A program made the position numbers and the translations under genes. A stretch of DNA of 64,000 nucleotides from Alphaproteobacteria bacterium. GTDB taxonomy: Bacteria; Pseudomonadota; Alphaproteobacteria; Caulobacterales; Maricaulaceae. The DNA lies in contig JAJRSJ010000004.1 of NCBI GenBank assembly GCA_024278855.1, positions 28,118 through 92,117 on the forward strand, given 5' to 3'. The notes under the pieces were generated by a model, which ran no database searches, was not told the origin of the DNA, and saw nothing but the letters and a program-made list of their open reading frames with translations. This document shows positions 20,363 through 28,491 of the stretch, piece after piece (the stretch's first letter is position 1; the number at the start of each line of letters is the position of its first letter).

Positions 20363-20528
20363 CCCCTCACCTTGTTCCTCTCCCCATGGGAGAGGAGATG
20401 TTGAGGTGCGCGCCTTTTTTGTTTTAAGAATTCGGTATATTTCTAACGTATTTTCCCGTATAAATGAGAATATTATGATACTTCCGGCACCGTCTCCTCT
20501 CCCATGGGGAGAGGAACAAGGTGAGGGG
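20363..20528. repeat. Paired-hairpin inverted repeat element, copy 1
   Basis: A perfect 35-bp inverted repeat: 20363-20397 and 20494-20528, around a 96-bp AT-rich core. Each arm starts with CCCCTCACCTTGTTCC and ends in its own hairpin (CTCTCCC, CAT, GGGAGAG). A second copy with the same arm sequence lies at 45242-45447. There is no open reading frame of note and no clear target duplication. It looks like a MITE-like or otherwise non-autonomous element, lying between nuoE and nuoF, where the transcribed hairpins may affect mRNA processing. Confidence 0.85.
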
Positions 20529-20556
20529 ATGAGATGTCCTAGATTTACGCCAATCA

Positions 20557-21231
20557 TCACTTCGCCCCCGCTTTGGTTTTACTGGTATTCGGCAATTTCT
20601 TTTTCTTGACTTTATTATAGAAGCCTTTGGTGTTGAGCGTGGTTGCGCCTGTTTCTGGCTCTGAGGTATGGCGCGCATTTTGCGGCCCCGGCTTGACTTT
20701 GCGCCCTGCCGCCAAATCGTCTAGCAATACCTCTAAATTTTCTGTGGTCAGGTCTTCGTAATAGCCGTCGCCGTCCGCATTGCTGATTTGTATCATAGGG
20801 GCATTGGCACAAGCACCAAGGCACTCGACCTCAATCCAGCTAAATTTACCGTCGGCACTGACCGACCCTTTCGGCCCGATTTTGCTCTCGCATACCTTTT
20901 TGAGATCCCCCGCCCCGCGTAGCCAGCACGGTGTTGTGCCGCAAAGCTGCACATGGTGTTCGCCCACGGGCGCGAGATTGAACATAGTATAAAATGTCGC
21001 CACCTCGTAAACCCGGATATAGGGCATGTCCAAATGCGCGGCGATAGCTTCAAGGGCAGGCGCAGGCAACCAGCCACCCGCCTGTTTTTGCACAATCCAA
21101 AGCCCCGGTATCAGCGCAGACGCCTGCCGCCCTTTAGGATATTTTTTGATCCAGACGGCAATTTCCTTTTTAGACGCCGCCGACAGCACAAAGCTGTCTG
21201 GTTGGTCTTTAGCAAGTCTTCTGGCACTCAT
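20557..21231 (-). CDS. nuoE: NADH-quinone oxidoreductase subunit E
   Basis: Thioredoxin-fold subunit carrying [2Fe-2S] cluster N1a next to NuoF. The four ligands are present as CGTTPC and [23 protein letters not shown] is a family hallmark. At 224 residues it is longer than the E. coli form because of a lysine-rich C-terminal tail (about 40 residues), a feature shared by many alphaproteobacterial versions. It overlaps the nuoD stop by 4 bp and is separated from nuoF by about 220 bp holding the repeat element. Confidence 0.95.
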   Translation of the reverse strand: MSARRLAKDQPDSFVLSAASKKEIAVWIKKYPKGRQASALIPGLWIVQKQAGGWLPAPALEAIAAHLDMPYIRVYEVATFYTMFNLAPVGEHHVQLCGTTPCWLRGAGDLKKVCESKIGPKGSVSADGKFSWIEVECLGACANAPMIQISNADGDGYYEDLTTENLEVLLDDLAAGRKVKPGPQNARHTSEPETGATTLNTKGFYNKVKKKKLPNTSKTKAGAK

Positions 21232-22427
21232 CGGTCAACCTCCCCGAACACAATATCCAACGAGCCTAGAATGGCCGAAACATCGGCGAGCATATGGCCC
21301 CTATTGAGATAATCCATAGCTTGCAAATGGGCAAAACCTGGGGCGCGGATTTTGCATCTATATGGTTTGTTGGAGCCGTCCGAAACCAGATACACCCCGA
21401 ACTCGCCCTTGGGGGCTTCGACGGCGGTGTAAATTTCACCTGCCGGGACTTTGAAACCCTCGGTGTATAATTTGAAGTGTTGAATAAGTGCTTCCATGTC
21501 TTGCTTCATATCGGCGCGGCGCGGCGGTGTGACCTTGTGATCATCCGACAGCACCGGGCCTTCCGGCATCATGTCCAGACATTGTTCGATGATTTTGACG
21601 CTCTCATACATTTCTTCCATGCGGCACAAATAGCGGTCATAACAATCACCGTTTTTGCCTAGGGGTATTTTAAATTCAAGCTCGTTATAAACCTCGTAAG
21701 GCTGGGCCCGGCGCAAGTCCCAAGCCATGCCAGAGCCGCGCACCATAACGCCGCTAAAACCCCAATCGAGCGCGTCTTGCTTGCTCACAACGCCAATATC
21801 AACATTGCGCTGTTTGAAAATCCGGTTGTCGGTCAGCAGGGTTTCAATATCGCGCATTTTCTGGGGGAACTGTTTGCACCAGTCGCGCATGTCATCAGCC
21901 AAACCCTCGGGCATGTCTTGGCGCACACCACCAACCCGAAAATAAGCTGCATGCAAGCGCGAGCCGGACACGCGCTCATAAAACACCATCAGTTTTTCGC
22001 GCTCTTCAAACCCCCAAACCGGCGGGGTGAGCGCGCCCACGTCCATGGCCTGGGTGGTGACATTGAGAATATGGCTCAGAATACGTCCGACTTCCGACCA
22101 CATAACCCGCAGGAATTGCGCCCGGCGCGGCACTTCCACGCCCATAAGTTTTTCAATCGCCAAACAAAACGCATGTTCCTGGTTCATGGGGGCCACATAA
22201 TCCAGCCGGTCAAAATACGGTATCGCCTGCATATAGGTTTTATGCTCGATCAGCTTCTCTGTGCCCCGGTGTAACAAGCCAATATGCGGATCAACCCGCT
22301 CAACAACCTCGCCCTCAAGCTCCAAGACAAGCCGAAGCACCCCGTGCGCCGCAGGATGCTGCGGGCCGAAATTGATGGTGAATTTACGGTCTAGATCTTG
22401 GGCGGAGTTTTGGGTTTGGTCAGTCAT
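21228..22427 (-). CDS. nuoD: NADH-quinone oxidoreductase subunit D
   Basis: The 49-kDa-type subunit, related to [NiFe] hydrogenase large subunits, that shapes the quinone site. Segments: [21 protein letters not shown] with the quinone-site histidine loop, [31 protein letters not shown] with the conserved tyrosine, and [15 protein letters not shown]. The 399 residues are normal. Its ATG at 22427 overlaps the stop of the preceding lipoprotein gene by 4 bp; in most relatives it would follow nuoC. Confidence 0.97.
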   Translation of the reverse strand: MTDQTQNSAQDLDRKFTINFGPQHPAAHGVLRLVLELEGEVVERVDPHIGLLHRGTEKLIEHKTYMQAIPYFDRLDYVAPMNQEHAFCLAIEKLMGVEVPRRAQFLRVMWSEVGRILSHILNVTTQAMDVGALTPPVWGFEEREKLMVFYERVSGSRLHAAYFRVGGVRQDMPEGLADDMRDWCKQFPQKMRDIETLLTDNRIFKQRNVDIGVVSKQDALDWGFSGVMVRGSGMAWDLRRAQPYEVYNELEFKIPLGKNGDCYDRYLCRMEEMYESVKIIEQCLDMMPEGPVLSDDHKVTPPRRADMKQDMEALIQHFKLYTEGFKVPAGEIYTAVEAPKGEFGVYLVSDGSNKPYRCKIRAPGFAHLQAMDYLNRGHMLADVSAILGSLDIVFGEVDR

Positions 22428-23254
22428 TGCGCAAACTCGACTCTAGCTCTCTCAAGCGCAGCACCCGTAACTTCAAGACATTTGGATTGTTTATTTTTAT
22501 CAATTTGACCAATTAAGATATCGGGTTCTCCTTTAGCAGCCAACAATTTCTTAAACTCCGAACTTCGCTCGCCAAACGAATTCTGGTTAATCTTGCCTGT
22601 GCCGACAAAGTCCGCTAGCAATGAATTCCAAATCAAATAGTCCGGGCTAATGTTTTCCCCATACTTGAATGTCGCCCTTAAAGTTGCTACGCAGTCCAAT
22701 ATTGTTTCAATATCTTGCGGCGCAATATCAATTGCAGCCTGCCCCATAATGTATACACCCGCAGACTGTTGACCATCAAAATTAGCACCTTCTTCAGTCG
22801 CCTCTATCTCAACGATCTGATTGATATTTAGAAAAGCTGAAGCAACGAACGCCTCTCCGCTAATTCGCCCACACTCCCTAGCTCGTTGAATCAGTTTTGA
22901 GGGAAGCACAAAATCGGACGGTGGCGATGTAGATGAAAATTCACCATACGACAAAACAACCCCTTTCCCGGTTTTTGAATTACTACCACTTCCTACAACA
23001 TGCCTCCAGAATGGTACCATATGATCTCCAAACAACTCCCCCATTACACCCGGAGTTTTTTTCATTTCACCCTCACCGATTTTCGCAACTTGATAACACG
23101 TCTTTGCCGTACCGTATGACAACCTCGGGAGACCAAATAACGCAAGATCATATCGCGGGTCTTCAGAAACCACTTCCCCCGACGGCGCAACTGTTTCACC
23201 AGTGCAAGCGGGCATAAGCGCAATAAACACAATTACAACCAACCGCCTTATCAT
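22424..23254 (-). CDS. Unrecognised lipoprotein encoded between nuoC and nuoD
   Basis: A 276-residue protein that I cannot assign to a family. The first 17 residues form a lipoprotein signal ([18 protein letters not shown]17 would be the lipidated residue), so the mature protein is probably periplasmic and membrane-tethered. The rest is soluble, with cysteines near 56, 132, 187 and 262 and a conserved-looking core ([18 protein letters not shown]). It overlaps nuoC upstream and nuoD downstream by 4 bp each (ATGA at both ends), so it must be translated with the operon. Its base composition is visibly more AT-rich than the flanking nuo genes, which suggests late insertion. A complex I assembly or stability role is speculation; it may simply use the operon. 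Confidence 0.8.
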   Translation of the reverse strand: MIRRLVVIVFIALMPACTGETVAPSGEVVSEDPRYDLALFGLPRLSYGTAKTCYQVAKIGEGEMKKTPGVMGELFGDHMVPFWRHVVGSGSNSKTGKGVVLSYGEFSSTSPPSDFVLPSKLIQRARECGRISGEAFVASAFLNINQIVEIEATEEGANFDGQQSAGVYIMGQAAIDIAPQDIETILDCVATLRATFKYGENISPDYLIWNSLLADFVGTGKINQNSFGERSSEFKKLLAAKGEPDILIGQIDKNKQSKCLEVTGAALERARVEFAQ

Positions 23255-23853
23255 TTCTCCGCACCCCCATCCTCGTCCATCACATACTTAGCCCCTTCCC
23301 ACGGAGACATAAAATCAAAATCTCTGAATTCTTGCGGTAAGTTTACCGCCTCATAAACCACCGATTTGCGTTCTTCGTCGTAGCGGACTTCTACGAAACC
23401 GCTTAGGGGGAAATCTTTGCGCAAGGGATGCCCCTCAAAACCGTAATCCGTCAGCAATCTACGCAAATCCGGGTGTTCATCGAAGGCTATGCCGTACATG
23501 TCGAAAGCTTCGCGTTCGAACCAGTTGGCGGCCGGGTAAACGCCGATCATGGTGTGGACGGGGGTATCGGCGTCGGTGGTGACTTTGACGCGAATACGGT
23601 GGTTAAGTTGCATGGACAGGAGATGATAGACGACCTCGAAACGGCGCTCGCGGCCCGGATAATCAACGCCGCAAATATCGATCAAACTGGTGAATTTACA
23701 GACAGGATCATCCCGCAAGAACGCAATCGTATCGACAATATCCTCACGCCGTGCATCCAAGACCAATTCGCCGTTTGTGATGTTGGCACCATTGAGCGAA
23801 CTGTCCAGAGCGGCCACAATATGGTCTTTGAGATTTTCAAGATCATTGCTCAT
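23251..23853 (-). CDS. nuoC: NADH-quinone oxidoreductase subunit C
   Basis: The 30-kDa-type subunit of the peripheral arm, contacting NuoD and NuoI. Family signature: EREAFDMYGIAFDEHPDLRR, followed by LLTDYGFEGHPLRKDFPLSG. It is separate from nuoD, as in most alphaproteobacteria, and 200 residues long. It starts 2 bp after nuoB and its stop overlaps the unusual lipoprotein gene. Confidence 0.97.
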   Translation of the reverse strand: MSNDLENLKDHIVAALDSSLNGANITNGELVLDARREDIVDTIAFLRDDPVCKFTSLIDICGVDYPGRERRFEVVYHLLSMQLNHRIRVKVTTDADTPVHTMIGVYPAANWFEREAFDMYGIAFDEHPDLRRLLTDYGFEGHPLRKDFPLSGFVEVRYDEERKSVVYEAVNLPQEFRDFDFMSPWEGAKYVMDEDGGAEK

Positions 23854-23855
23854 AT

Positions 23856-24397
23856 CTAACGCTCAATATTGCCTTCGCGGTGAATTTTCTTTTGCAATTG
23901 CAAAATCCCGTAGACCAAAGCTTCCGCAGTTGGCGGACAGCCCGGCACATATATATCCACCGGCACAATCCGGTCACACCCGCGCACCACGGCGTAGGAA
24001 TAATGATAATAGCCGCCGCCGTTAGCGCATGACCCCATAGAGATCACATAGCGCGGGAACGGCATCTGGTCATAAACCTTGCGCAGGGCCGGTGCCATTT
24101 TATTGGTCAGGGTGCCCGCCACAATCATCACATCGCTTTGGCGCGGCGAACCTCTGGGCGCAAACCCGAACCGCTCCACATCATAGCGCGGCATGGCGGC
24201 CTGCATCATCTCGACGGCGCAACACGCCAAGCCAAATGTCATCCACATTAACGAGCCAGACCTGGCCCATGTGATCAGACTATCCGCCGGAGCCACCAAA
24301 ACCCCTTGTCGGCCAACTGGTCCGACAAACCGTCGTAAAACGGGTCGTGCTTGGTCGGGTCGTATGTGGGTGTTTCGTTTACAATTATTTGTGACAT
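23856..24397 (-). CDS. nuoB: NADH-quinone oxidoreductase subunit B, apparent one-base frameshift
   Basis: Holds cluster N2, the last iron-sulfur centre before quinone. Cluster ligands are intact in [14 protein letters not shown] and [10 protein letters not shown]. The open frame with these motifs cannot reach an ATG. The natural start is at 24397 ([13 protein letters not shown]), 7 nt after GGGGG. Its frame runs through [12 protein letters not shown] and hits TGA at 24277-24275. The break lies at a run of four A on the plus strand (24298-24301, TTTT in the mRNA). One extra T gives [21 protein letters not shown] and a 180-residue protein of normal length. Because the subunit is indispensable to complex I, a sequencing error is the likeliest cause. 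Confidence 0.9.
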
Positions 24398-24425
24398 ATA
24401 TATCCCCCGTGATAATCCTTTCGGA

Positions 24426-24875
24426 CTATTCCCAGTCTAGGGCTCCCTTCTTCCAAGCATAAGCCAGACCTACGGCTAACTCGAACAGGAATATCATAAC
24501 GACCGCCCAACCATATACCCCGATTTTGTCAATCGACACGGCCCACGGAAACAAAAACGCCACTTCGATGTCAAATATAATGAATAATATAGCCACCAGA
24601 TAAAAACGGACATCAAATTTCATGCGCGAATCATCAAAAGAATTAAACCCGCATTCATAGGTCGAGATTTTTTCTGCGTCCGGACTGGAGGGCGCGAATA
24701 TCTTGGCCATCACCAAAAACGCCAAAGAAATGACAAGCCCAATAGCAAAGAGCATTACCACAGGTAGATATTCGAGTAAAAAGGCTGACTGAGTGCTTAA
24801 CGGGGCACTTAACTGGGTGCCAGAACTGACAGAATTAACAGTGCTGAAAGCGATAAATTGCAAACCGTCTGTCAT
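24426..24875 (-). CDS. nuoA: NADH-quinone oxidoreductase subunit A
   Basis: Three-helix membrane subunit and first gene of the nuo operon. The conserved loop STYECGFNSFDDSRMKFDVRF and the helix YLVAILFIIFDIEVAFLFPW, with its buried acidic residues, are clear. The ATG at 24875 (149 residues) has GGAAG about 7 nt upstream. An in-frame alternative at 24902 lacks support. The extra N-terminal stretch of about 25 polar residues before the first helix is longer than in E. coli. It precedes nuoB by 28 bp. Confidence 0.94.
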   Translation of the reverse strand: MTDGLQFIAFSTVNSVSSGTQLSAPLSTQSAFLLEYLPVVMLFAIGLVISLAFLVMAKIFAPSSPDAEKISTYECGFNSFDDSRMKFDVRFYLVAILFIIFDIEVAFLFPWAVSIDKIGVYGWAVVMIFLFELAVGLAYAWKKGALDWE

Positions 24876-25166
24876 CTTCGTTCTTCCACCATATTTACGC
24901 ACAAATGATGTAACCCATCTCGTGCAGATTTACCGCGCAAACTAATCACTGGCGACACAAAAGGCAATGCGTTATTTTGCCCTGTTGACAAATTGTTTTT
25001 TGCAATACCGCCAACCTGCAACGCATACCAATCCTCACCGCTCGTCCCCGCCCCGCCCGTTCATGAACACTTTTTAATGACAGGTTTATGTCCCGTTCAT
25101 TTTATATCCGCTAGTCTAGTTGCGGAGGGGTTGAGTTTTAACGTTAGACAATAGAAAGAAATTATC
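24876..25166. promoter_or_regulatory. Divergent gap upstream of the nuo operon
   Basis: About 290 bp between nuoA (minus) and the glycine-zipper lipoprotein gene (plus). It must hold the promoters of both. TTGTCA on the minus strand and its complement TTGACA on the plus strand (24985-24990) are the best -35-like words, but neither has a convincing -10 at the right spacing. No other structure was recognised. Confidence 0.3.
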
Positions 25167-25607
25167 ATGATAAATTTTAAACGCAAAACTTTGACAACTA
25201 TTATAGTGCTATCCGGTGTTTTGATCCTTGCGGGTTGCGAAACCACGAACGGCAATAACAACGCCTTTAAAAAAGGCGCACTTGGCGCCCTTGCCGGGGC
25301 CGCCGCCGGTGCAATTATCGGCAATAATGCCGGCGACGGCGATGGTCAGTCCGGTGCGCTAATCGGTGCGGTCATTGGTGGTGCGGGCGGCGCTTACGCC
25401 GGGTGCCGCGAAGACGGTGGTGGCGGCGCACAACCCAAAGACGGTCAATACAACCATGATTATAGCCGTCAACAAAATACCCCTGTTCTGCAAGACCCAA
25501 CCATTAACAAACGTCAGTTCTTTGATCAAAATACGGGTCGCTATTATTATTATGACCCGGCGACGCGGCAAGAATACTTTGAGAACGGCCAACGCAAAGA
25601 CGGCTAA
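25167..25607 (+). CDS. Glycine-zipper lipoprotein (17-kDa surface antigen-like)
   Basis: A 146-residue outer-membrane-type lipoprotein. The signal peptide ends in LAGC (C24 lipidated). A glycine-zipper segment follows (about residues 38-80: GALGALAGAAAGAIIG and GALIGAVIGGAGGAYAG), able to form a membrane-inserting hairpin as in the Rickettsia 17-kDa antigen and the YMGG families. The C-terminal part is polar and tyrosine-rich (NTGRYYYYDPATRQEYF). These proteins are thought to affect outer-membrane stability; no specific function can be given. It stands alone, with a good terminator just downstream. Confidence 0.85.
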   Translation: MINFKRKTLTTIIVLSGVLILAGCETTNGNNNAFKKGALGALAGAAAGAIIGNNAGDGDGQSGALIGAVIGGAGGAYAGCREDGGGGAQPKDGQYNHDYSRQQNTPVLQDPTINKRQFFDQNTGRYYYYDPATRQEYFENGQRKDG

Positions 25608-25630
25608 AGCGCTCCCCAAACTGCTCTAAG

Positions 25631-25658
25631 AACCCCGGCTCTGATGCCGGGGTTTTTT
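25631..25658 (+). terminator. Rho-independent terminator
   Basis: AACCCCGGC and GCCGGGGTT arms around TCTGAT, followed by TTTTT. It lies 24 bp after the stop of the glycine-zipper lipoprotein gene and insulates it from the DUF481 gene. Confidence 0.9.
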
Positions 25659-25742
25659 GTAGGCCGTACACGCCTCATAAAATTCATGCTTATTTAACCA
25701 TAATTCGATTGTTAAGCCCACTGCAACTTGAAAGGAAACCCT

Positions 25743-26471
25743 GTGAAATATTTTCTATTGATTACATCGGCCGGCTTGTTAACGTCCACGAGCGCATTTG
25801 CTTCGGATTTAACGAAAGGTTGGAGCGGCAAAGCCGCAGTATCCGGCTCAACCACTTCCGGCAACACCAACACAACAGATATTGGCGTCGCTATAAAACT
25901 CGCCAAAGAGCTAGGTCTGTGGAAGCACAACTTCAACACCACCTATGATTTGGGCAAAGCTAGTGGTGTGGACAACAAAAACCGTTGGTATCTCGGCTAT
26001 AAACTTGATCGCCAGATCAATGACCGGCTTTATGCTTACGGCAATGCCAATTATTACACCGACGATTTCGGGCCGTTCAAACAAGGTTCATTTCTTGGCA
26101 CAGGCCTTGGCTACCAGGTATTTGAACCCGGTCCAATCAAATGGGCGGTTGAAGCTGGTGCGGGCTACCGTTCGCAAAAACTTCGCGCGGCGGGCATTAT
26201 ACCAAGCTTCAAGCAAAACGAATTTGCCCTGCGCAGTGCTTCCAATTTTGATTATAAATTCAGCGACGCCGTCAGCCTGTTCAACAATTCCGACATGATC
26301 TGGTCAAAAAGCGACACTTATATCTGGAACGATATCGGCGTTACCGCCCATCTGGCTGGCAACCTTGCCGCCCGGTTCAGTTTCCGCATTGACCACCATA
26401 CCGATGTACCGTTCGGGGTTAAAAACACCGACACCATCACGAGAGGTTCACTGGTCTATACTTTAAAATAA
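25743..26471 (+). CDS. DUF481 outer-membrane beta-barrel protein (YdiY-like)
   Basis: A 242-residue protein with a cleavable signal peptide (KYFLLITSAGLLTSTSAFA, cut before SDL) and a body of alternating strands ending in an aromatic-containing beta strand (SLVYTLK), as in DUF481, whose members include salt-induced outer-membrane proteins. SGSTTSGNTNTTDIG is the typical first strand pair. I chose the GTG at 25743, because AAGGAA stands 5 nt upstream; no ATG is available. Its stop lies inside the reconstructed end of folK, which comes from the other strand. Confidence 0.85.
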   Translation: MKYFLLITSAGLLTSTSAFASDLTKGWSGKAAVSGSTTSGNTNTTDIGVAIKLAKELGLWKHNFNTTYDLGKASGVDNKNRWYLGYKLDRQINDRLYAYGNANYYTDDFGPFKQGSFLGTGLGYQVFEPGPIKWAVEAGAGYRSQKLRAAGIIPSFKQNEFALRSASNFDYKFSDAVSLFNNSDMIWSKSDTYIWNDIGVTAHLAGNLAARFSFRIDHHTDVPFGVKNTDTITRGSLVYTLK

Positions 26472-26980
26472 AGCCCCAAGTCGTTTAAGCGGCGCAACAT
26501 CTTTTAATGAAAGCCGTGCGCTCCAGTCATAGAGTGCGCGTTTTTTTATTGGGTCACGCCAGTCTGGTGCAATTTCCGCCAAGGGAAATAACACAAATGG
26601 CCGGACGAGCATACGCGGATGGGGCAATGCCAAACTTCGCGCTCCAGAATTTCCCCATCATAGTCCAAAATGTCCAAGTCCAAAGGTCGGGCCGCATTAC
26701 GCACGGTTTGCGTCCGCCCAAAAGTCACTTCCGCGTGTTTCAAAATCTCGAGTAATTCGAAAGGGCTGTGCTCTGTTTCCACTTCGACCACCGCATTGAT
26801 ATAAGGCGCTTGGGCTTCAGGATCAGGCCAGGCCGGGCTTTGCCACAAACTTGAAGCCGCCACGGTTTTCATATCTTTGCCTAGCAAGTCCAGAGCGTGT
26901 CTGAATGTCTGCGCCGGAGCGCAAACCTGCCCATTATATTGAGTTGCTTGATTAGCCCCCAAAGCAATATAAACACCCAC
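26463..26980 (-). CDS. folK: 2-amino-4-hydroxy-6-hydroxymethyldihydropteridine pyrophosphokinase, apparent one-base frameshift
   Basis: Transfers pyrophosphate from ATP to the pterin, a folate pathway step. The N-terminal part is typical: VYIALGANQ, SSLWQSPAWPDPEAQAPYINAVVEVET, and the ATP/Mg motif RPLDLDILDYDGE. As read, the frame then degenerates after EVWH and stops at 26546. Around 26626-26628 a missing base explains this. In the other frame the DNA encodes LPHPRMLVRPFVLFPLAEIA and then PDWRDP, exactly the expected HPPK C-terminus, continuing to a TAA at 26463-26465. Restored, the protein has 172 residues. The corrected end overlaps the DUF481 gene (convergent) by 9 bp. Confidence 0.88.
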
Positions 26981-26999
26981 AGACCCTAACCCCCTCTTT

Positions 27000-27479
27000 T
27001 CATGAATGGGCTTTCATAACGCGGGCTTTTTGGCGGTTCCAGTCCCGGTTTTTCTGGGTTTGGCGTTTGTCGATATTTTTCTTGCCGACACCAATACCCA
27101 GTAAAAGCTTGGCCAAACCTTTTTTGTCAAAATACAATTTGAGCGGCACAAGCGTGCGCCCCTTTCGCTGCACTGCGCCCATCAATTTGTTAATCTCGCG
27201 GCGTTTCAGCAATAATTTGCGCGGCCTTGTGGTTTTGTGGTTGAACTGGCTGGCCGGTTCATAAATCGGGATTGTGGCATTGATCAGGAATATTTCCGTC
27301 CCCTCTACTGACCCGTAGCTCTCGGCGATATTGGCATGGCCGAGCCGCAGGGCTTTGACCTCGGTTCCGACCAACATAATCCCGGCCTCAAAGGTCTCCT
27401 CAATCGCATATTCATAACGGGCGCGCCGGTTCTCGGCGATGGCTTTTGAGTGGTGTGCAGGTCTTTGTTTGCGGGCCAT
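27000..27479 (-). CDS. smpB: SsrA-binding protein
   Basis: Binds tmRNA and brings it to stalled ribosomes for trans-translation. The 159 residues form the OB-fold: [29 protein letters not shown], spanning two strands, then [12 protein letters not shown], and a basic C-terminal tail ([15 protein letters not shown]) that occupies the decoding centre. It starts 2 bp after the dapA stop on the same strand, a common alphaproteobacterial pairing. folK lies 19 bp downstream. Confidence 0.96.
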   Translation of the reverse strand: MARKQRPAHHSKAIAENRRARYEYAIEETFEAGIMLVGTEVKALRLGHANIAESYGSVEGTEIFLINATIPIYEPASQFNHKTTRPRKLLLKRREINKLMGAVQRKGRTLVPLKLYFDKKGLAKLLLGIGVGKKNIDKRQTQKNRDWNRQKARVMKAHS

Positions 27480-27481
27480 AA

Positions 27482-28357
27482 TTAGATGTCTATGCCTGCC
27501 ATTTTGACGGCATTAACAACCGCATCTTTGGTGCTTTGGCGGCAGGTGGTAATCGGCAAGCGCACATCGGGCTGCATTTTCCCCATCAGGCTGAGGGCAT
27601 ATTTGGTCGGGGCCGGGCTAGCGTCCAAAAACAAATCCTTGAACAGGCGGTCAAGTTTTTCGTGTAAAACCAATGCTTCGTCAAATTTCCCCGCCGCGCA
27701 TAATTTATGTAGCTGCGCACATTGGGCCGGTGCAATATTGGAAGCAACCGAAATACAACCCGTGCCGCCGTGGGCCCAATGGGCCAACGCCGTGGGGTCA
27801 TCGCCGGATAGCTGTATAAAATCCGAACCGCATACAGCCTTGTAATCAGACACACGCGACAAATCGGACGTGGCGTCTTTAAGCCCGGTAATATTGGAAA
27901 TGCCCGCAAGCCGCCCCATGGTCTCCAGGCTAATATCAACAATGCTGCGTCCGGGAATATTATAAAGGATAATATCAATATCGACGGCTTGGGCGATGGC
28001 AGAAAAATGCTGGAACATGCCCTCCTGGCCGGGCTTGTTATAATAGGGCGCGACCGCCAGAACCGCATCCGCACCGCATTTTTGCGCCTCTTGAGCAGTC
28101 TCAATAGCCGTTTGGGTGTTGTTGGAGCCAATACCGGCAATGACCGGCACACGACCGTCCGCCGCTTGCACACATAAATCAATCACCTGCACATGCTCCT
28201 TGCGGGTCAAAGTGGATGCCTCACCTGTGGTGCCGCACGGCACCAGACCGTCCGTGCCAGCGCGGATTTGCCAATCGACAAATTCCGAATAAGCCGACCC
28301 GTCGACCTTACCATCTTTAAACGGTGTAACCAAAGCTGTGAGGGAACCGGATATCAT
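27482..28357 (-). CDS. dapA: 4-hydroxy-tetrahydrodipicolinate synthase
   Basis: Condenses pyruvate with aspartate semialdehyde on the way to lysine and meso-diaminopimelate for peptidoglycan. TIM-barrel Schiff-base aldolase of 291 residues. Motifs: GTTGEASTL (residues 43-51) for substrate binding, [17 protein letters not shown] with the conserved tyrosine, and the Schiff-base lysine in GLKDATSD. The ATG at 28357 gives [13 protein letters not shown]. It is divergent from the lytic transglycosylase gene across 134 bp. Confidence 0.96.
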   Translation of the reverse strand: MISGSLTALVTPFKDGKVDGSAYSEFVDWQIRAGTDGLVPCGTTGEASTLTRKEHVQVIDLCVQAADGRVPVIAGIGSNNTQTAIETAQEAQKCGADAVLAVAPYYNKPGQEGMFQHFSAIAQAVDIDIILYNIPGRSIVDISLETMGRLAGISNITGLKDATSDLSRVSDYKAVCGSDFIQLSGDDPTALAHWAHGGTGCISVASNIAPAQCAQLHKLCAAGKFDEALVLHEKLDRLFKDLFLDASPAPTKYALSLMGKMQPDVRLPITTCRQSTKDAVVNAVKMAGIDI

Positions 28358-28491
28358 TTTTTCGCCTTAAGGTTTTTATTACTGGTCTTTATAAGTGATT
28401 AAGAGCTATGGTTCTACACCATAGTATCGCCGTGATATGGCGTCATAGCTTTCTTTTCTTGCCAAATGCAAGGCCAGGGTTACAATAACAC

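Noticed and set aside
20330..20560. Open frames across the nuoE-nuoF repeat element, with peptides such as [12 protein letters not shown]
   Set aside because: These are translations of the palindromic repeat, a known source of false gene calls.
24290..24310. Programmed -1 frameshifting in nuoB
   Set aside because: The site GGGTTTTGG lacks a canonical X XXY YYZ heptamer and no downstream pseudoknot was evident; two other genes show the same type of one-base loss, so an error is simpler.
26517..26548. Terminator between the DUF481 gene and folK (GCGCTC...GAGTGCGC plus T-run)
   Set aside because: The stem has a bulge, and the stretch lies within the reconstructed folK coding region; it may still help termination but is not called.
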